This document shows positions 9,892 to 19,431 of a DNA stretch of 64,000 nucleotides, piece after piece (position 1 is the stretch's first letter; every line of letters begins with the position of its first letter). This DNA comes from Limnohabitans sp. (lineage in GTDB: Bacteria; Pseudomonadota; Gammaproteobacteria; Burkholderiales; Burkholderiaceae_C): the NCBI GenBank assembly GCA_009693505.1, contig SHXD01000007.1, positions 1 through 64,000 on the forward strand, in the 5' to 3' direction. The notes beneath the pieces are model-generated. The model had not been told where the DNA came from and made no database searches. It worked only from the letters and a program-made list of their open reading frames with translations. A program made the position numbers and the translations under genes.

Positions 9892-10635
9892 ATGAGATCT
9901 GACCTGTATCAAAGAAGACGGCCTCCTAACAAGGAGGAATTGGTCAATATTCCGTGGCTTTCTTTGTTGCAAGCCAAGGAGCGCGATCGCGCTGTCAATG
10001 CGCTGCGGGTGGGCGATGCAGAAAAAGGCGATTTTGTGTGCCGCGTGGGGCGCCCGGTCACTTTCTGGTTTGGCACCGTCTCGGGTCTGCTCAAAATGAG
10101 CACCGACAACGAGGATGGCCATACCATGACATTTACCGGCGTACCGCCCGGCGGTTGGTTTGGTGAAGGGACTGCTTTGAAACGCGAAGCTTATCGCTAC
10201 AACATCCAAGCCTTGCGCGCCAGTGTGGTTGCGGGTTTGCCGCTAGACACCTTTCACTGGCTGATTGACAACTCACTGGGTTTTAACCGCTTTGTCATGA
10301 ACCAGTTGAATGAGCGCTTGGCTCAGTTCATTGCGGCCAGGGAGTTTGACCGATTGAGCAATCCTGATTTGCGCGTTGCCCGCAATTTGGCGGCACTCTT
10401 TAATCCTGTTTTGTTTTCAGGTGTTGGCGATTTGCTGCGCATTACCCAACAAGAGCTTGCTTATTTGGTGGGGCTTTCCAGACAGCGCGTGAATGAAGCC
10501 ATGATTCACCTGCAAGAAAAGGAACTCATTCGGGTTGAATATGGTGGTGTTCGAATTTTGAATTTGCACGGCCTCCAAACCCGCATGATTGACCGCAGAA
10601 GCAGGGACAATCCGCCCAAAGAAAACGTTTTATGA
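9892..10635 (+). CDS. Crp/Fnr-family transcriptional regulator
   Basis: cNMP-binding-like domain plus C-terminal HTH ITQQELAYLVGLSRQRVNEAMIHLQEKELI. Confidence 0.9.
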   Translation: MRSDLYQRRRPPNKEELVNIPWLSLLQAKERDRAVNALRVGDAEKGDFVCRVGRPVTFWFGTVSGLLKMSTDNEDGHTMTFTGVPPGGWFGEGTALKREAYRYNIQALRASVVAGLPLDTFHWLIDNSLGFNRFVMNQLNERLAQFIAAREFDRLSNPDLRVARNLAALFNPVLFSGVGDLLRITQQELAYLVGLSRQRVNEAMIHLQEKELIRVEYGGVRILNLHGLQTRMIDRRSRDNPPKENVL

Positions 10636-11486
10636 ATCAGCTCCCGCCTAAGCCTAACTTTGCTCGCGCACCACGACCTGCCAACGCGGTTTCAAGCGCA
10701 CACCCCAGTGCTTCTGGCGCCACCACTGTCCGCTTGAACAAGCGCATGGCTGAATTGGGCCTGTGCTCTCGCCGAGAGGCCGATACCTGGATAGAGCGCG
10801 GCTGGGTCATGGTCAACGGCCAAGTGGCCGAGATGGGCATGCAGGTAGGCTCCAACGATCGCATCACGGTTGAGCCTGAAGCCCAAGCCCAACAAGAACA
10901 GCAAGTGACTGTCATTCTGCACAAACCCATGGGCTACGTGAGTGGTCAAGCAGAGGACGGGCACGAGCCTGCAATGGTCTTGTTTCAAGCGCGCAATCAA
11001 TGGACTGGCGACACCACCCGCATTCGCTTTAGCCCGGCACAATTCAAAGGCCTTGCACCTGCGGGCCGCTTGGACATTGACTCTGTGGGCCTGCTGGTCA
11101 TGACGCAAGATGGCCGAGTGGCGCGTCAACTCATTGGTGAAAACGCCGAGATGGAGAAAGAATATTTGGTGCGCGTCACTTGCGCGGGGCCGCAAGGCGA
11201 TGTTGCAGTCAATGTGCAAGCGTATTTTCCAGCGGCACAAATGCAAAGACTGTGTCACGGCTTGAGCTTGGATGGCAAGCCTTTGAAGCCGGCTCAAGTG
11301 GAATGGCAAAACCCAGAGCAACTTCGCTTTGTGCTGAAAGAAGGCAAGAAGCGCCAAATTCGGCGCATGTGCGAACAAGTAGGTCTGAAGGTTGTGGGAC
11401 TCAAACGCATTCGCATGGGCCGCATCAGCCTCGGTGCTTTGCCGGTGGGGCAGTGGCGTTATTTGGGTCCCAAAGAATCTTTTTAA
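10632..11486 (+). CDS. rluF: 23S rRNA pseudouridine synthase, RluF-like
   Basis: S4 domain KRMAELGLCSRREADTWIERGWVMVNG; AGRLDIDSVGLLVMTQDG; GKKRQIRRMCEQVGLKVVGLKRIRMG. ATGA overlap with the upstream stop. Confidence 0.85.
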   Translation: MNQLPPKPNFARAPRPANAVSSAHPSASGATTVRLNKRMAELGLCSRREADTWIERGWVMVNGQVAEMGMQVGSNDRITVEPEAQAQQEQQVTVILHKPMGYVSGQAEDGHEPAMVLFQARNQWTGDTTRIRFSPAQFKGLAPAGRLDIDSVGLLVMTQDGRVARQLIGENAEMEKEYLVRVTCAGPQGDVAVNVQAYFPAAQMQRLCHGLSLDGKPLKPAQVEWQNPEQLRFVLKEGKKRQIRRMCEQVGLKVVGLKRIRMGRISLGALPVGQWRYLGPKESF

Positions 11487-11502
11487 TTTGGAGCAAAACA
11501 GG

Positions 11503-12540
11503 ATGAACTCAATATTGAAAAAAACTTGGAAAACTGCATTGGGCCTGTGCGTCTTAAGTAGCGCGCTGAGCTCTGGCGCTCAGACTGCCACCGTGAATGC
11601 CATTTGCAGCACCGATCAAAGCTGGTGCGAAATGGCGGCGCAAGCATTCACAAAAGCCACAGGCATCACGGTGCTGCAAACACGTAAAGCCACGGGTGAG
11701 GCCTTGGCCCAAATTCGTGCTGAAGCCGCCAACCCCAAAACCGACATTTGGTGGGGCGGCACAGGCGATCCATTTTTGCAAGCTGCTGAAATTGGCTTGC
11801 TCACGCCCTACCGTCCCACCTACATCAATGACCTCTACGGCTGGAGTGTTCGCCAATACGCCATGTCGGAAAACAAAGTGGGCGGCTTCTACACCAGCGC
11901 CATTGGCTTTGGTTGGAACACAGAATTGCTGAAAAAGAAAAACCTCCCTGTGCCCAAGTGCTGGGCAGATTTGATCAAGCCCATTTACAAAGGCGAGGTT
12001 GAAATTTCACACCCCGCTTCCAGTGGCACGGCCTACACCATCTTGGCAGGTCTGGTTCAACTGATGGGCGAGGAAGCCGCTTTTGAATACATGAAAAAGC
12101 TCAACGCCAATGTGACCCAATACACCCGCAGTGGCACGGCCCAAGCGCCCAATGTGGCCAAGGGCGAAGTTGCTGTAGGGATCAGTTTTATGTTTGGTTT
12201 TGACCTTTGGAAACACAACAAGTACCCCGTGCAATCTGGTGCACCCTGCGAAGGGACCAGCTTTGAAATTGGTGGCATCGCGCTCATCAAAGGCGCGCGC
12301 AACGCGGCTGCGGCCAAACAATATTACGACTGGCTCATGAGCGCTGAAGGCCAAAAAATTGGCGGTTTGGCGGGTAGCCTGCAATTTCCAGCTAACAAAA
12401 CTTTCAAGCCCGACCCGCGCATTCCATCGCTCGACGAAGTCAGGTTGATCAAGTACGACTTTGAAAAATACGGCAAGGCCGCAGAGCGCAAGCGCCTGCT
12501 AGACCGTTGGAACAAAGAAGTTGGGGCGCAAGCGAGATAA
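11503..12540 (+). CDS. ABC transporter substrate-binding protein, Fbp/AfuA-like (orphan)
   Basis: Signal peptide; VLQTRKATGEALAQIRAEAANPKTDIWWGGTGDPFLQAAE; no permease or ATPase alongside. Confidence 0.85.
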   Translation: MNSILKKTWKTALGLCVLSSALSSGAQTATVNAICSTDQSWCEMAAQAFTKATGITVLQTRKATGEALAQIRAEAANPKTDIWWGGTGDPFLQAAEIGLLTPYRPTYINDLYGWSVRQYAMSENKVGGFYTSAIGFGWNTELLKKKNLPVPKCWADLIKPIYKGEVEISHPASSGTAYTILAGLVQLMGEEAAFEYMKKLNANVTQYTRSGTAQAPNVAKGEVAVGISFMFGFDLWKHNKYPVQSGAPCEGTSFEIGGIALIKGARNAAAAKQYYDWLMSAEGQKIGGLAGSLQFPANKTFKPDPRIPSLDEVRLIKYDFEKYGKAAERKRLLDRWNKEVGAQAR

Positions 12541-12557
12541 CCCCGCCCCAAAGACCC

Positions 12558-12585
12558 CTTGAAATTGGCCCTCTCACCCCCAAAT
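12558..12585 (+). promoter_or_regulatory. Candidate sigma32 (RpoH) heat-shock promoter for htpG
   Basis: CTTGAAA (12558-12564), N13, CCCCAAAT (12578-12585); consensus is CTTGAAA-N11-16-CCCCATNT. Confidence 0.6.
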
Positions 12586-12594
12586 CTGGGGGTG
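12575..12594 (+). terminator. Hairpin, possible terminator of the upstream binding-protein gene; overlaps the sigma32-like -10
   Basis: CACCCCCAAATCTGGGGGTG, followed by CGGGTCATTTTTT. Confidence 0.55.
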
Positions 12595-12673
12595 CGGGTC
12601 ATTTTTTGACCCCGTTGCCTGATGGGCAGCACGCTGTTAACCCTATTTTCAACCCCTGTTTCTAGATTCGAAG

Positions 12674-14641
12674 ATGACTAAAAAGACACATGCATTCCAA
12701 GCCGAAGTCGCCCAACTTTTGCACTTGGTCACCCACTCCCTTTATTCCAACCCCGAAATTTTTGTACGCGAATTGGTCTCCAACGCTTCGGACGCCTGCG
12801 ACAAACTGCGCTTTGAAGCTCTGAACAACGACGCGCTGTACGAAAGTCAGCCCAATTTGGAAGTCCGTTTGTCGTTTGACACCGAGGCTCAGACCCTGAC
12901 CATTACCGACAACGGCATTGGCATGACGGCCCAAGAGGCCATCGACAACTTGGGCACCATTGCCAAAAGCGGCACCAAAGACTTTGTGAGCAAGCTCTCG
13001 GGTGATCAAAAGGCCGATGCCCAACTCATTGGTCAGTTTGGCGTGGGCTTCTATTCTGGGTTCATTGTGGCCGACAAGATCACAGTGGAAACGCGCCGCG
13101 CCGGCGCGCCTGCATCCGAGGGTGTGCGCTGGATCAGTGGTGGAACGGGCGATTTTGAAGTTGAAAACATCGAGCTCGCACATCGGGGCTCCAGCATCAT
13201 TTTGCATTTGCGCGAAGACGCACTGCAATACGCCAACACTTGGAAATTGAAAGAAATCGTTGGTAAATATTCTGACCATATCAGCTTGCCCATCTTGATG
13301 GAAAAAGAAGAGTGGAAAGATGGCGAACTGATTGGCAAGGACGAAAGCGAAGGCCGTCAACCTGGCAGCATGGTTAAAACTGGCGAATGGGAAGCCATCA
13401 ACAAGGCAACTGCGCTGTGGACGCGTCCTAAAAAGGATGTGACAGAAGAGCAGTACAAAGAGTTCTACAAACACATTAGCAAAGACTTTGCCGAACCGCT
13501 CACTTGGACTCACAACCGGGTGGAAGGCAGCACCGAGTACACGCAACTTTTGTACATTCCTTCGCAAGCACCGCAAGACTTGTGGAACCGCGAAAAGAAA
13601 GCCGGCATCAAGTTGTATGTGAAACGCGTCTTCATCATGGACGACGCAGAGGCCTTGATGCCCAGCTATTTGCGTTTCGTCAAAGGCGTGGTCGACTCTG
13701 CCGATTTGCCTTTAAACGTGAGCCGCGAGTTGCTGCAAGAAAGCCGCGACGTGAAAGCCATTCGCGAAGGCTGTACCAAGCGTGTGTTGTCCATGTTGGA
13801 AGACTTGGCCAAGCACGACGCAGCGCCCTCCACCGCTGCCGACGAAGTGACCGACGTGGTGAGCGAAGAGGACAAAGCCAAACTAGGCCAGTACACAAGT
13901 TTCTACAAAGAGTTTGGCGCAGTGCTTAAAGAAGGTTTGGGCGAAGACTTTGGCAACCGCGATCGCTTGGCCAAATTGTTGCGCTTTGCCTCTACGTCGT
14001 CCGATGAAGTCAGCGTGTCTTTGACCGCCTATAAAGCGCGCATGAAAGAAGGCCAAGAAGCCATCTACTACATCACCGCCGACACTTTGGCTGCAGCCAA
14101 GCACAGCCCGCAACTGGAAGTGTTCAAGAAGAAAGGCATTGAAGTTTTGCTCATGACCGATCGCGTGGACGAGTGGGCCTTGAACTTCTTGAACGAGTTT
14201 GACGGCACCCCCATGCAAAGCGTGGCCAAAGGCGCTGTCGACTTAGGCACCCTGCAAGACGAAGAAGAAAAGAAAGCCGCTGAAGAAGCCGCCGAAGCCT
14301 TCAAACCTTTGCTGGCCAAATTGAAAGAAGCTTTGAAGGACAAAGCCGAAGATGTGCGCGTGACCAGCCGCTTGGTGGACTCACCTGCTTGCTTGGTGGT
14401 CACCGACAATGGCATGAGCATGCAATTGGCCCGCATGCTCAAACAAGCGGGCCAAGAAGCACCTGAATCTAAGCCTGTGTTGGAAGTCAATCCTGAACAC
14501 GCTTTGGTCAAGAAGCTCGAAGGCTCCGTGCACTTCCATGACCTGGCCCATATTTTGTTTGACCAAGCATTGCTGGCCGAAGGCGGTATGCCTGCAGATC
14601 CAGCGGCTTATGTGCGCCGCGTGAACGCGTTATTGGTTTAA
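12674..14641 (+). CDS. htpG: Molecular chaperone HtpG (Hsp90)
   Basis: [59 protein letters not shown]. Confidence 0.98.
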   Translation: MTKKTHAFQAEVAQLLHLVTHSLYSNPEIFVRELVSNASDACDKLRFEALNNDALYESQPNLEVRLSFDTEAQTLTITDNGIGMTAQEAIDNLGTIAKSGTKDFVSKLSGDQKADAQLIGQFGVGFYSGFIVADKITVETRRAGAPASEGVRWISGGTGDFEVENIELAHRGSSIILHLREDALQYANTWKLKEIVGKYSDHISLPILMEKEEWKDGELIGKDESEGRQPGSMVKTGEWEAINKATALWTRPKKDVTEEQYKEFYKHISKDFAEPLTWTHNRVEGSTEYTQLLYIPSQAPQDLWNREKKAGIKLYVKRVFIMDDAEALMPSYLRFVKGVVDSADLPLNVSRELLQESRDVKAIREGCTKRVLSMLEDLAKHDAAPSTAADEVTDVVSEEDKAKLGQYTSFYKEFGAVLKEGLGEDFGNRDRLAKLLRFASTSSDEVSVSLTAYKARMKEGQEAIYYITADTLAAAKHSPQLEVFKKKGIEVLLMTDRVDEWALNFLNEFDGTPMQSVAKGAVDLGTLQDEEEKKAAEEAAEAFKPLLAKLKEALKDKAEDVRVTSRLVDSPACLVVTDNGMSMQLARMLKQAGQEAPESKPVLEVNPEHALVKKLEGSVHFHDLAHILFDQALLAEGGMPADPAAYVRRVNALLV

Positions 14642-15777
14642 ACCACCAAGAGCGGCTCTTGCATTTGCTCGATCTGCTCTTCCAACATTTGCACTTGGCC
14701 GCGCCAGTAATCTGGCGTGCCAAACCAAGGAAAGTTGATGGGGAAAATAGGATCGTCCCAACGGCGCGCTAACCAAGCGCTGTAATGCACCAAGCGCAAA
14801 GTGCGCAGCGGCTCAATCAGTGCCAACTCGCGTCGATCAAAATCGCGCACTTGCTCATAGCCTTCTAACAACATGCTCAACTGTCCTGAGCGTTGCTTGC
14901 GATCGCCAGACAACAACATCCACAAATCTTGCACAGCGGGGCCCATGCGGGCATCGTCTAAGTCAACGAAATGTGGGCCTCCGCCTGGCAAGTCGGCAGG
15001 CGTCCACAAAATATTGCCTGGATGGCAATCGCCATGCAATCGCAGCATTTGAAAATTAGGCCAGTCACTGCCATGTGCAACGCCTAGGCCATTGGCATGC
15101 ATCACATCCATGGCTTGCTGCCAAGTGTCTTGCCATGCGCGCTCTACCTCCATCGGAATGGCTTTGTTCTTGGACAGCCAATCTTTGGGCTCTTGCATGA
15201 AGGTATCGATGCTGAGTGCAGGTCGATTGTGAAATGGCTTGGCAGCACCCACAGTGTGAATGCGCGCCAAAAAACGACCAATCCATTCCAACACTTCATC
15301 GTCGTCCAACTCAGGAGGGCGTCCACCACGCCGCTCACTGACTGAAAAGGAAAAGCCTTGGAAGTCTTTTTGATTCATAGAAAAACCAGAAGCCGGTGTC
15401 TCGGACCTGTTTGCACCGTTTGCAAAAGCCTTCTGATGCAAAGTCCGTCCTTGCAAATTCAAAGGCGGCACCACCGGGACTTCTGCGGCCACCAACTCTG
15501 CCGCGAAGTCGTGCTCTTCTTGTATCTGCGCATCGGCCCACCGACCAGGCCTGTAAAACTTAGCCACCACACTGTCAGGCACAGGCGTGCCATCGGTTTG
15601 GGTCGGCGTGCGTTCTGTTTCCAAGTGGATTTGGTACACGCGGTTCTCGTAAGAACTTAATGCAGTAAGACGACCATCGCCCATCAGACCCGTGTCGGCC
15701 AAAGCGTCTAAAACAAAATCTGGCGTGAGCGAGGTGTAAGGATTGACATGGCTGTTAGCGCTTAGTTCATTGCTCAC
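14638..15777 (-). CDS. srkA: SrkA/YihE-like serine/threonine kinase
   Basis: [52 protein letters not shown]. Confidence 0.9.
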   Translation of the reverse strand: MSNELSANSHVNPYTSLTPDFVLDALADTGLMGDGRLTALSSYENRVYQIHLETERTPTQTDGTPVPDSVVAKFYRPGRWADAQIQEEHDFAAELVAAEVPVVPPLNLQGRTLHQKAFANGANRSETPASGFSMNQKDFQGFSFSVSERRGGRPPELDDDEVLEWIGRFLARIHTVGAAKPFHNRPALSIDTFMQEPKDWLSKNKAIPMEVERAWQDTWQQAMDVMHANGLGVAHGSDWPNFQMLRLHGDCHPGNILWTPADLPGGGPHFVDLDDARMGPAVQDLWMLLSGDRKQRSGQLSMLLEGYEQVRDFDRRELALIEPLRTLRLVHYSAWLARRWDDPIFPINFPWFGTPDYWRGQVQMLEEQIEQMQEPLLVV

Positions 15778-15781
15778 AATG

Positions 15782-16585
15782 CTATTTTCCAGTGAACCGA
15801 GCTACGCGTTTTTCGATGAAGGACTGCACGCCCTCTTTGGCGTCTTCGCTGTTAGACAAGGTTTTTTGAACCGCTATAAATTCATGCATGGCAACCAGAG
15901 GTCCTTCCTCTACCGCCTTCAAAACATTTTGTCTTGTGGCCACCACGGCCATCGGCGCTTGCGCTGCTATGGCTTGTGCCATGTTCAGCGCTTCGCTCAA
16001 TTGCATTCCTGCCGGCACCACGCGCTGTACAAAATTCAAGCGCAATGCTTCTGCGCTGCCAAACTCATCGCCCGTGAGCAAATGCAACAAGGCATTGCCC
16101 GTGCCTGCGCGCTCAGCCATGCGCAAGGTGGCGCCACCCGTGGCCATGATGCCGCGCTTGACTTCCAATTGAGAGAAACGGCAATTGTCAGCAGCCACCA
16201 CAATGTCGGCCGCCAGCATCAACTCTATGCCCAAGGTGTAAGTAATGCCTTGCACCGCCACCACCATGGGCTTGGTACGGCGGCGATAGCCTTCCATGCC
16301 CAAATTCAAAGGGTCGACCAAACCCAGCGGCACGGCTTTTTCGCCGCGCTGCATGAGGGGTGCGATAGTTGGCAAATCAAGGCCCGCTGTGAAGTGCTCG
16401 CCCATGGCGTGCAATACGCCAACGCGCAATGACGGGTCGTCGTCCAGCCGCGTGTAGGCCTCGCCTAACTCGCGGTACATCTTGGGCGTGAAGCCGTTGA
16501 GCTTGTTGGGCCGGTTAATGCCGATCAACAGCACACCGCCTCTAACTTCCAAGTCAATGCCGCCTTCAGGATGAATGGTCGTCAT
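15782..16585 (-). CDS. Enoyl-CoA hydratase/isomerase (crotonase) family protein
   Basis: GVLLIGINRPNKLNGFTPKMYREL; MVVAVQGITYTLGIELMLAADIVVAAD. Confidence 0.9.
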   Translation of the reverse strand: MTTIHPEGGIDLEVRGGVLLIGINRPNKLNGFTPKMYRELGEAYTRLDDDPSLRVGVLHAMGEHFTAGLDLPTIAPLMQRGEKAVPLGLVDPLNLGMEGYRRRTKPMVVAVQGITYTLGIELMLAADIVVAADNCRFSQLEVKRGIMATGGATLRMAERAGTGNALLHLLTGDEFGSAEALRLNFVQRVVPAGMQLSEALNMAQAIAAQAPMAVVATRQNVLKAVEEGPLVAMHEFIAVQKTLSNSEDAKEGVQSFIEKRVARFTGK

Positions 16586-16639
16586 AGAAATCCTTGCACT
16601 CAGTTTAAACAGATCTAATCAAAACGCGCTTGCGCAAGA

Positions 16640-17488
16640 TCAATATTGATAAACACCATGACCTGTTTTGCGGCCCAATCTGCCTGCGGCCACCAACTCT
16701 TTCAAAAGGGGACACGGGCGGTATTTGCTGTCGCCAAATTCTTTGAGGTACACCTCCATGACGGCCAGACACACATCCAATCCAATCATGTCGGCCAAGG
16801 CCAAGGGGCCAATGGGTTGGTTGCAGCCCAGCTTCATGCCGGCATCGATGTCGTCGGGTGTGGCCAAGCCTTCTGACAACACAAACAGCGCTTCATTGAT
16901 CATGGGCACCAAGATGCGGTTGACCACAAAGCCTGGCGCGTTCTTCACCGTGATGGGCGTTTTGCCCAAGGCTGTGGCCAAGGCATGCACGGCATCGTGG
17001 GTGGCATTGCTGGTTTGCAAACCGCGAATAATTTCCACCAGCGCCATCATGGGTACGGGGTTGAAAAAGTGCATGCCAATAAAGCGATCGGCACGCGTGG
17101 TCACAGCAGCCAGTTGTGTGATCGAAATCGAAGACGTGTTCGATGCGATGATGACTTCGGGTGCCAGCATGCCATCAAGCTGTTTCAAGATTTTGATTTT
17201 CAAATCTTGATTTTCTGTGGCGGCCTCAATGACCAAATCAGCGTCTTGCAAGTCTTCGTACTGTGTACTGCCTTGAATTTTAGAAAGTGCGGCGGCTTTA
17301 TCGGCCTCCGTTATTTTTTCTTTTTTCAGCAAGCGGTCTAAGCTGCCAGACACCGTGGCAATGCCCTTGGCCACGGCTGCTTCAGAAATATCCACCATCA
17401 CCACTGGAATACCGACGACTGCACACGCTTGTGCAATGCCGTTACCCATGGTGCCTGCGCCTATGATGCCAACTTTTTGAATGATCAT
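16640..17488 (-). CDS. 3-hydroxybutyryl-CoA dehydrogenase (3-hydroxyacyl-CoA dehydrogenase family)
   Basis: VGIIGAGTMGNGIAQACA; ASNTSSISITQLA; GMHFFNPVPMMALVEII. Confidence 0.93.
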   Translation of the reverse strand: MIIQKVGIIGAGTMGNGIAQACAVVGIPVVMVDISEAAVAKGIATVSGSLDRLLKKEKITEADKAAALSKIQGSTQYEDLQDADLVIEAATENQDLKIKILKQLDGMLAPEVIIASNTSSISITQLAAVTTRADRFIGMHFFNPVPMMALVEIIRGLQTSNATHDAVHALATALGKTPITVKNAPGFVVNRILVPMINEALFVLSEGLATPDDIDAGMKLGCNQPIGPLALADMIGLDVCLAVMEVYLKEFGDSKYRPCPLLKELVAAGRLGRKTGHGVYQY

Positions 17489-17532
17489 GATTTTAAAAAT
17501 GGAAAGTTAAAAAATTCTAGCAAGGCTTGATG

Positions 17533-18348
17533 TCAAGCTCTGAAACGCTTGCGCGTTAAGGACAAGGCCACCCAAAAAGCGATAACCGTCACGCCGATCA
17601 GCAAACACAAATTGCTGGCGACATGGGTTGGCCATTGGTCCAAAAACAAAGGCCGAACCAGCTCGATGGCCGCTGTCAAGGGGAAATAGTCAGTGATCGT
17701 TTGCAGCCAGCCTGGCAATTGTGTGCGCGGAAAATAAATGCCCGATAAGAACATCATGGGCGTTAAAAACAAGGTGAAGTAGTACGTGAAAAAGTCATAG
17801 CCTTTGGCCAGGGCATTGAAGATCAGCGCAATGCAACTGAAGGTCACGCCCACCATCCACAACACCGGCCATGCCAACAACAGCTTCCAACTGTGGCTGA
17901 TGCCCAAGACCAGCATGACCCCCAAAATGGCAGTCACTGTGAACAGTGCTTTGAACGAAGCCCACAACATTTCGGCCATGACCACATCGTCCAAACGCAC
18001 TGGCGCGTTCATAATACCGTCCCAGGTTTTTTGCATGTGCATGCGCGAAAAAGCGGAATACAAAGCCTCAAACGAGGCTGCGTTCATGGCACTCATGCAA
18101 ATGCTGCCACTGGCGAAAAACAAAATGTAGGGTACTTGCTGACCGCCCGTACTCACCTCGCCCACCAATGCGCCCAAGCCATAGCCAAAGGCGACCAACC
18201 ACATGAGGGGCTCGGCAATGTTGCCCACCAGGCTGGGAAGCGCCAGCTTGCGCCATACCAAAAGGTTGCGTAAGAAAACAGGCCACCAGCGCATGGACAA
18301 TTGCGGCGGCGCCCAAACAGATGGAATCACATGTTGTTTGCGCATCAT
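17533..18348 (-). CDS. ABC-2 type transporter permease, NodJ-like
   Basis: Polytopic; follows the NodI-like ATPase with overlapping stop/start; FFASGSICMSAMNAASFEALYSAFSRMHMQKTWDGIMNAPV. Confidence 0.88.
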   Translation of the reverse strand: MMRKQHVIPSVWAPPQLSMRWWPVFLRNLLVWRKLALPSLVGNIAEPLMWLVAFGYGLGALVGEVSTGGQQVPYILFFASGSICMSAMNAASFEALYSAFSRMHMQKTWDGIMNAPVRLDDVVMAEMLWASFKALFTVTAILGVMLVLGISHSWKLLLAWPVLWMVGVTFSCIALIFNALAKGYDFFTYYFTLFLTPMMFLSGIYFPRTQLPGWLQTITDYFPLTAAIELVRPLFLDQWPTHVASNLCLLIGVTVIAFWVALSLTRKRFRA

Positions 18349-19274
18349 GCGTTCTCCCTGATTTGTCGACCGGTGAGTTTCAAGAACAAGTCTTCTAAGT
18401 TGGCGGGGCGATGCAGGCTTCGAACCTGCGGCCATGCCTGCAAAGCCATGAGCAAAGGCTGGGCTTGCGACGTGTAGAAGAAAGCCGTTTCGCCGCTGAT
18501 TTCAACACGTGCAGCATGTTGCCTCAAAGGTGAGTCCTCGTCGGCCAAGGCCAAAGCACCTTGCCCATACAACTCAACCACATCGGGTTCTAAATGTTGT
18601 GCAATCAAATCGCGCGGCTTGCCTTCGGCTATTTTTTTGCCATGGTCAATGACCAACAAGCGATCGCACAAACGCTCCGCCTCGTCCATGAAATGGGTGG
18701 TGAGCAAAATGGATTTGCCTTCTTGCATGAGCATTTGCAAACGCTCCCACATGAGGTGTCGCGCTTGCGGGTCTAGGCCTGTGGTGGGCTCGTCCAACAT
18801 CAACATTTGCGGTTGATTGATAAGCGCACGCGCCAAACTCAAGCGGCGTTTCATGCCGCCAGACAACTCTCCCGGCTTGGCTTTGGCTTTGCTGGTCAAT
18901 GCGCCAAACTCCAACAGGTTGGCAATCCTGGATTTGATGTCGCGGTCTTTCATGCCGAAGTAACGACCATACACCAGCAAATTTTCTTCGGCGGTGAAAT
19001 CAGGGTCTAAGGTGTCCATTTGAGCCACGACGCCCAAACGTGCCTTGATGGCCAAGGCTTCGTCGGGCATGGACAGGTTTTCAAAATAAGTGATGCGGCC
19101 TGCGTCTGGTGCGGTCAAACCCAGGCACATCCGAAGGGTGGTCGTTTTGCCAGCACCGTTGGGGCCAATCACACCCAGACATTCTCCGGGTGAGATGCGA
19201 AAGGACAGATCGTCCACAACAGTGTTGCTGCCAAAACTTTTGACCAAGTTTTCGACATTCAATAAATAATTCAT
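18345..19274 (-). CDS. ABC transporter ATP-binding protein, NodI-like
   Basis: GPNGAGKTTTLRM; LSGGMKRRLSLARALINQPQMLMLDEPTTGLDPQARHLMWERL. Confidence 0.92.
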   Translation of the reverse strand: MNYLLNVENLVKSFGSNTVVDDLSFRISPGECLGVIGPNGAGKTTTLRMCLGLTAPDAGRITYFENLSMPDEALAIKARLGVVAQMDTLDPDFTAEENLLVYGRYFGMKDRDIKSRIANLLEFGALTSKAKAKPGELSGGMKRRLSLARALINQPQMLMLDEPTTGLDPQARHLMWERLQMLMQEGKSILLTTHFMDEAERLCDRLLVIDHGKKIAEGKPRDLIAQHLEPDVVELYGQGALALADEDSPLRQHAARVEISGETAFFYTSQAQPLLMALQAWPQVRSLHRPANLEDLFLKLTGRQIRENA

Positions 19275-19383
19275 GCTTTGATTGTGCCTCGCAGACGCCT
19301 GTCAATTGCTGACCCCATGCAGGTTTCTAAAGCTTCTTGGCCCACCGAAGTCAGCCCCTTGTCGTCAGCTTGCCAAGCTTAAA

Positions 19384-19403
19384 TTAATATGTATACTTAT
19401 TAA
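19384..19403 (+). promoter_or_regulatory. Near-perfect 20-bp palindrome covering a likely -10; candidate operator
   Basis: TTAATATGTATACTTATTAA, one mismatched pair, includes TATACT; TTGCCA 16 bp upstream could be the -35. Confidence 0.55.
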
Positions 19404-19431
19404 ATCAAAGAAAATCCTTAGGAGACCGATC

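Noticed and set aside
12662-13576. 304-aa minus-strand ORF
   Set aside because: Antisense to htpG, which is clearly the real gene.
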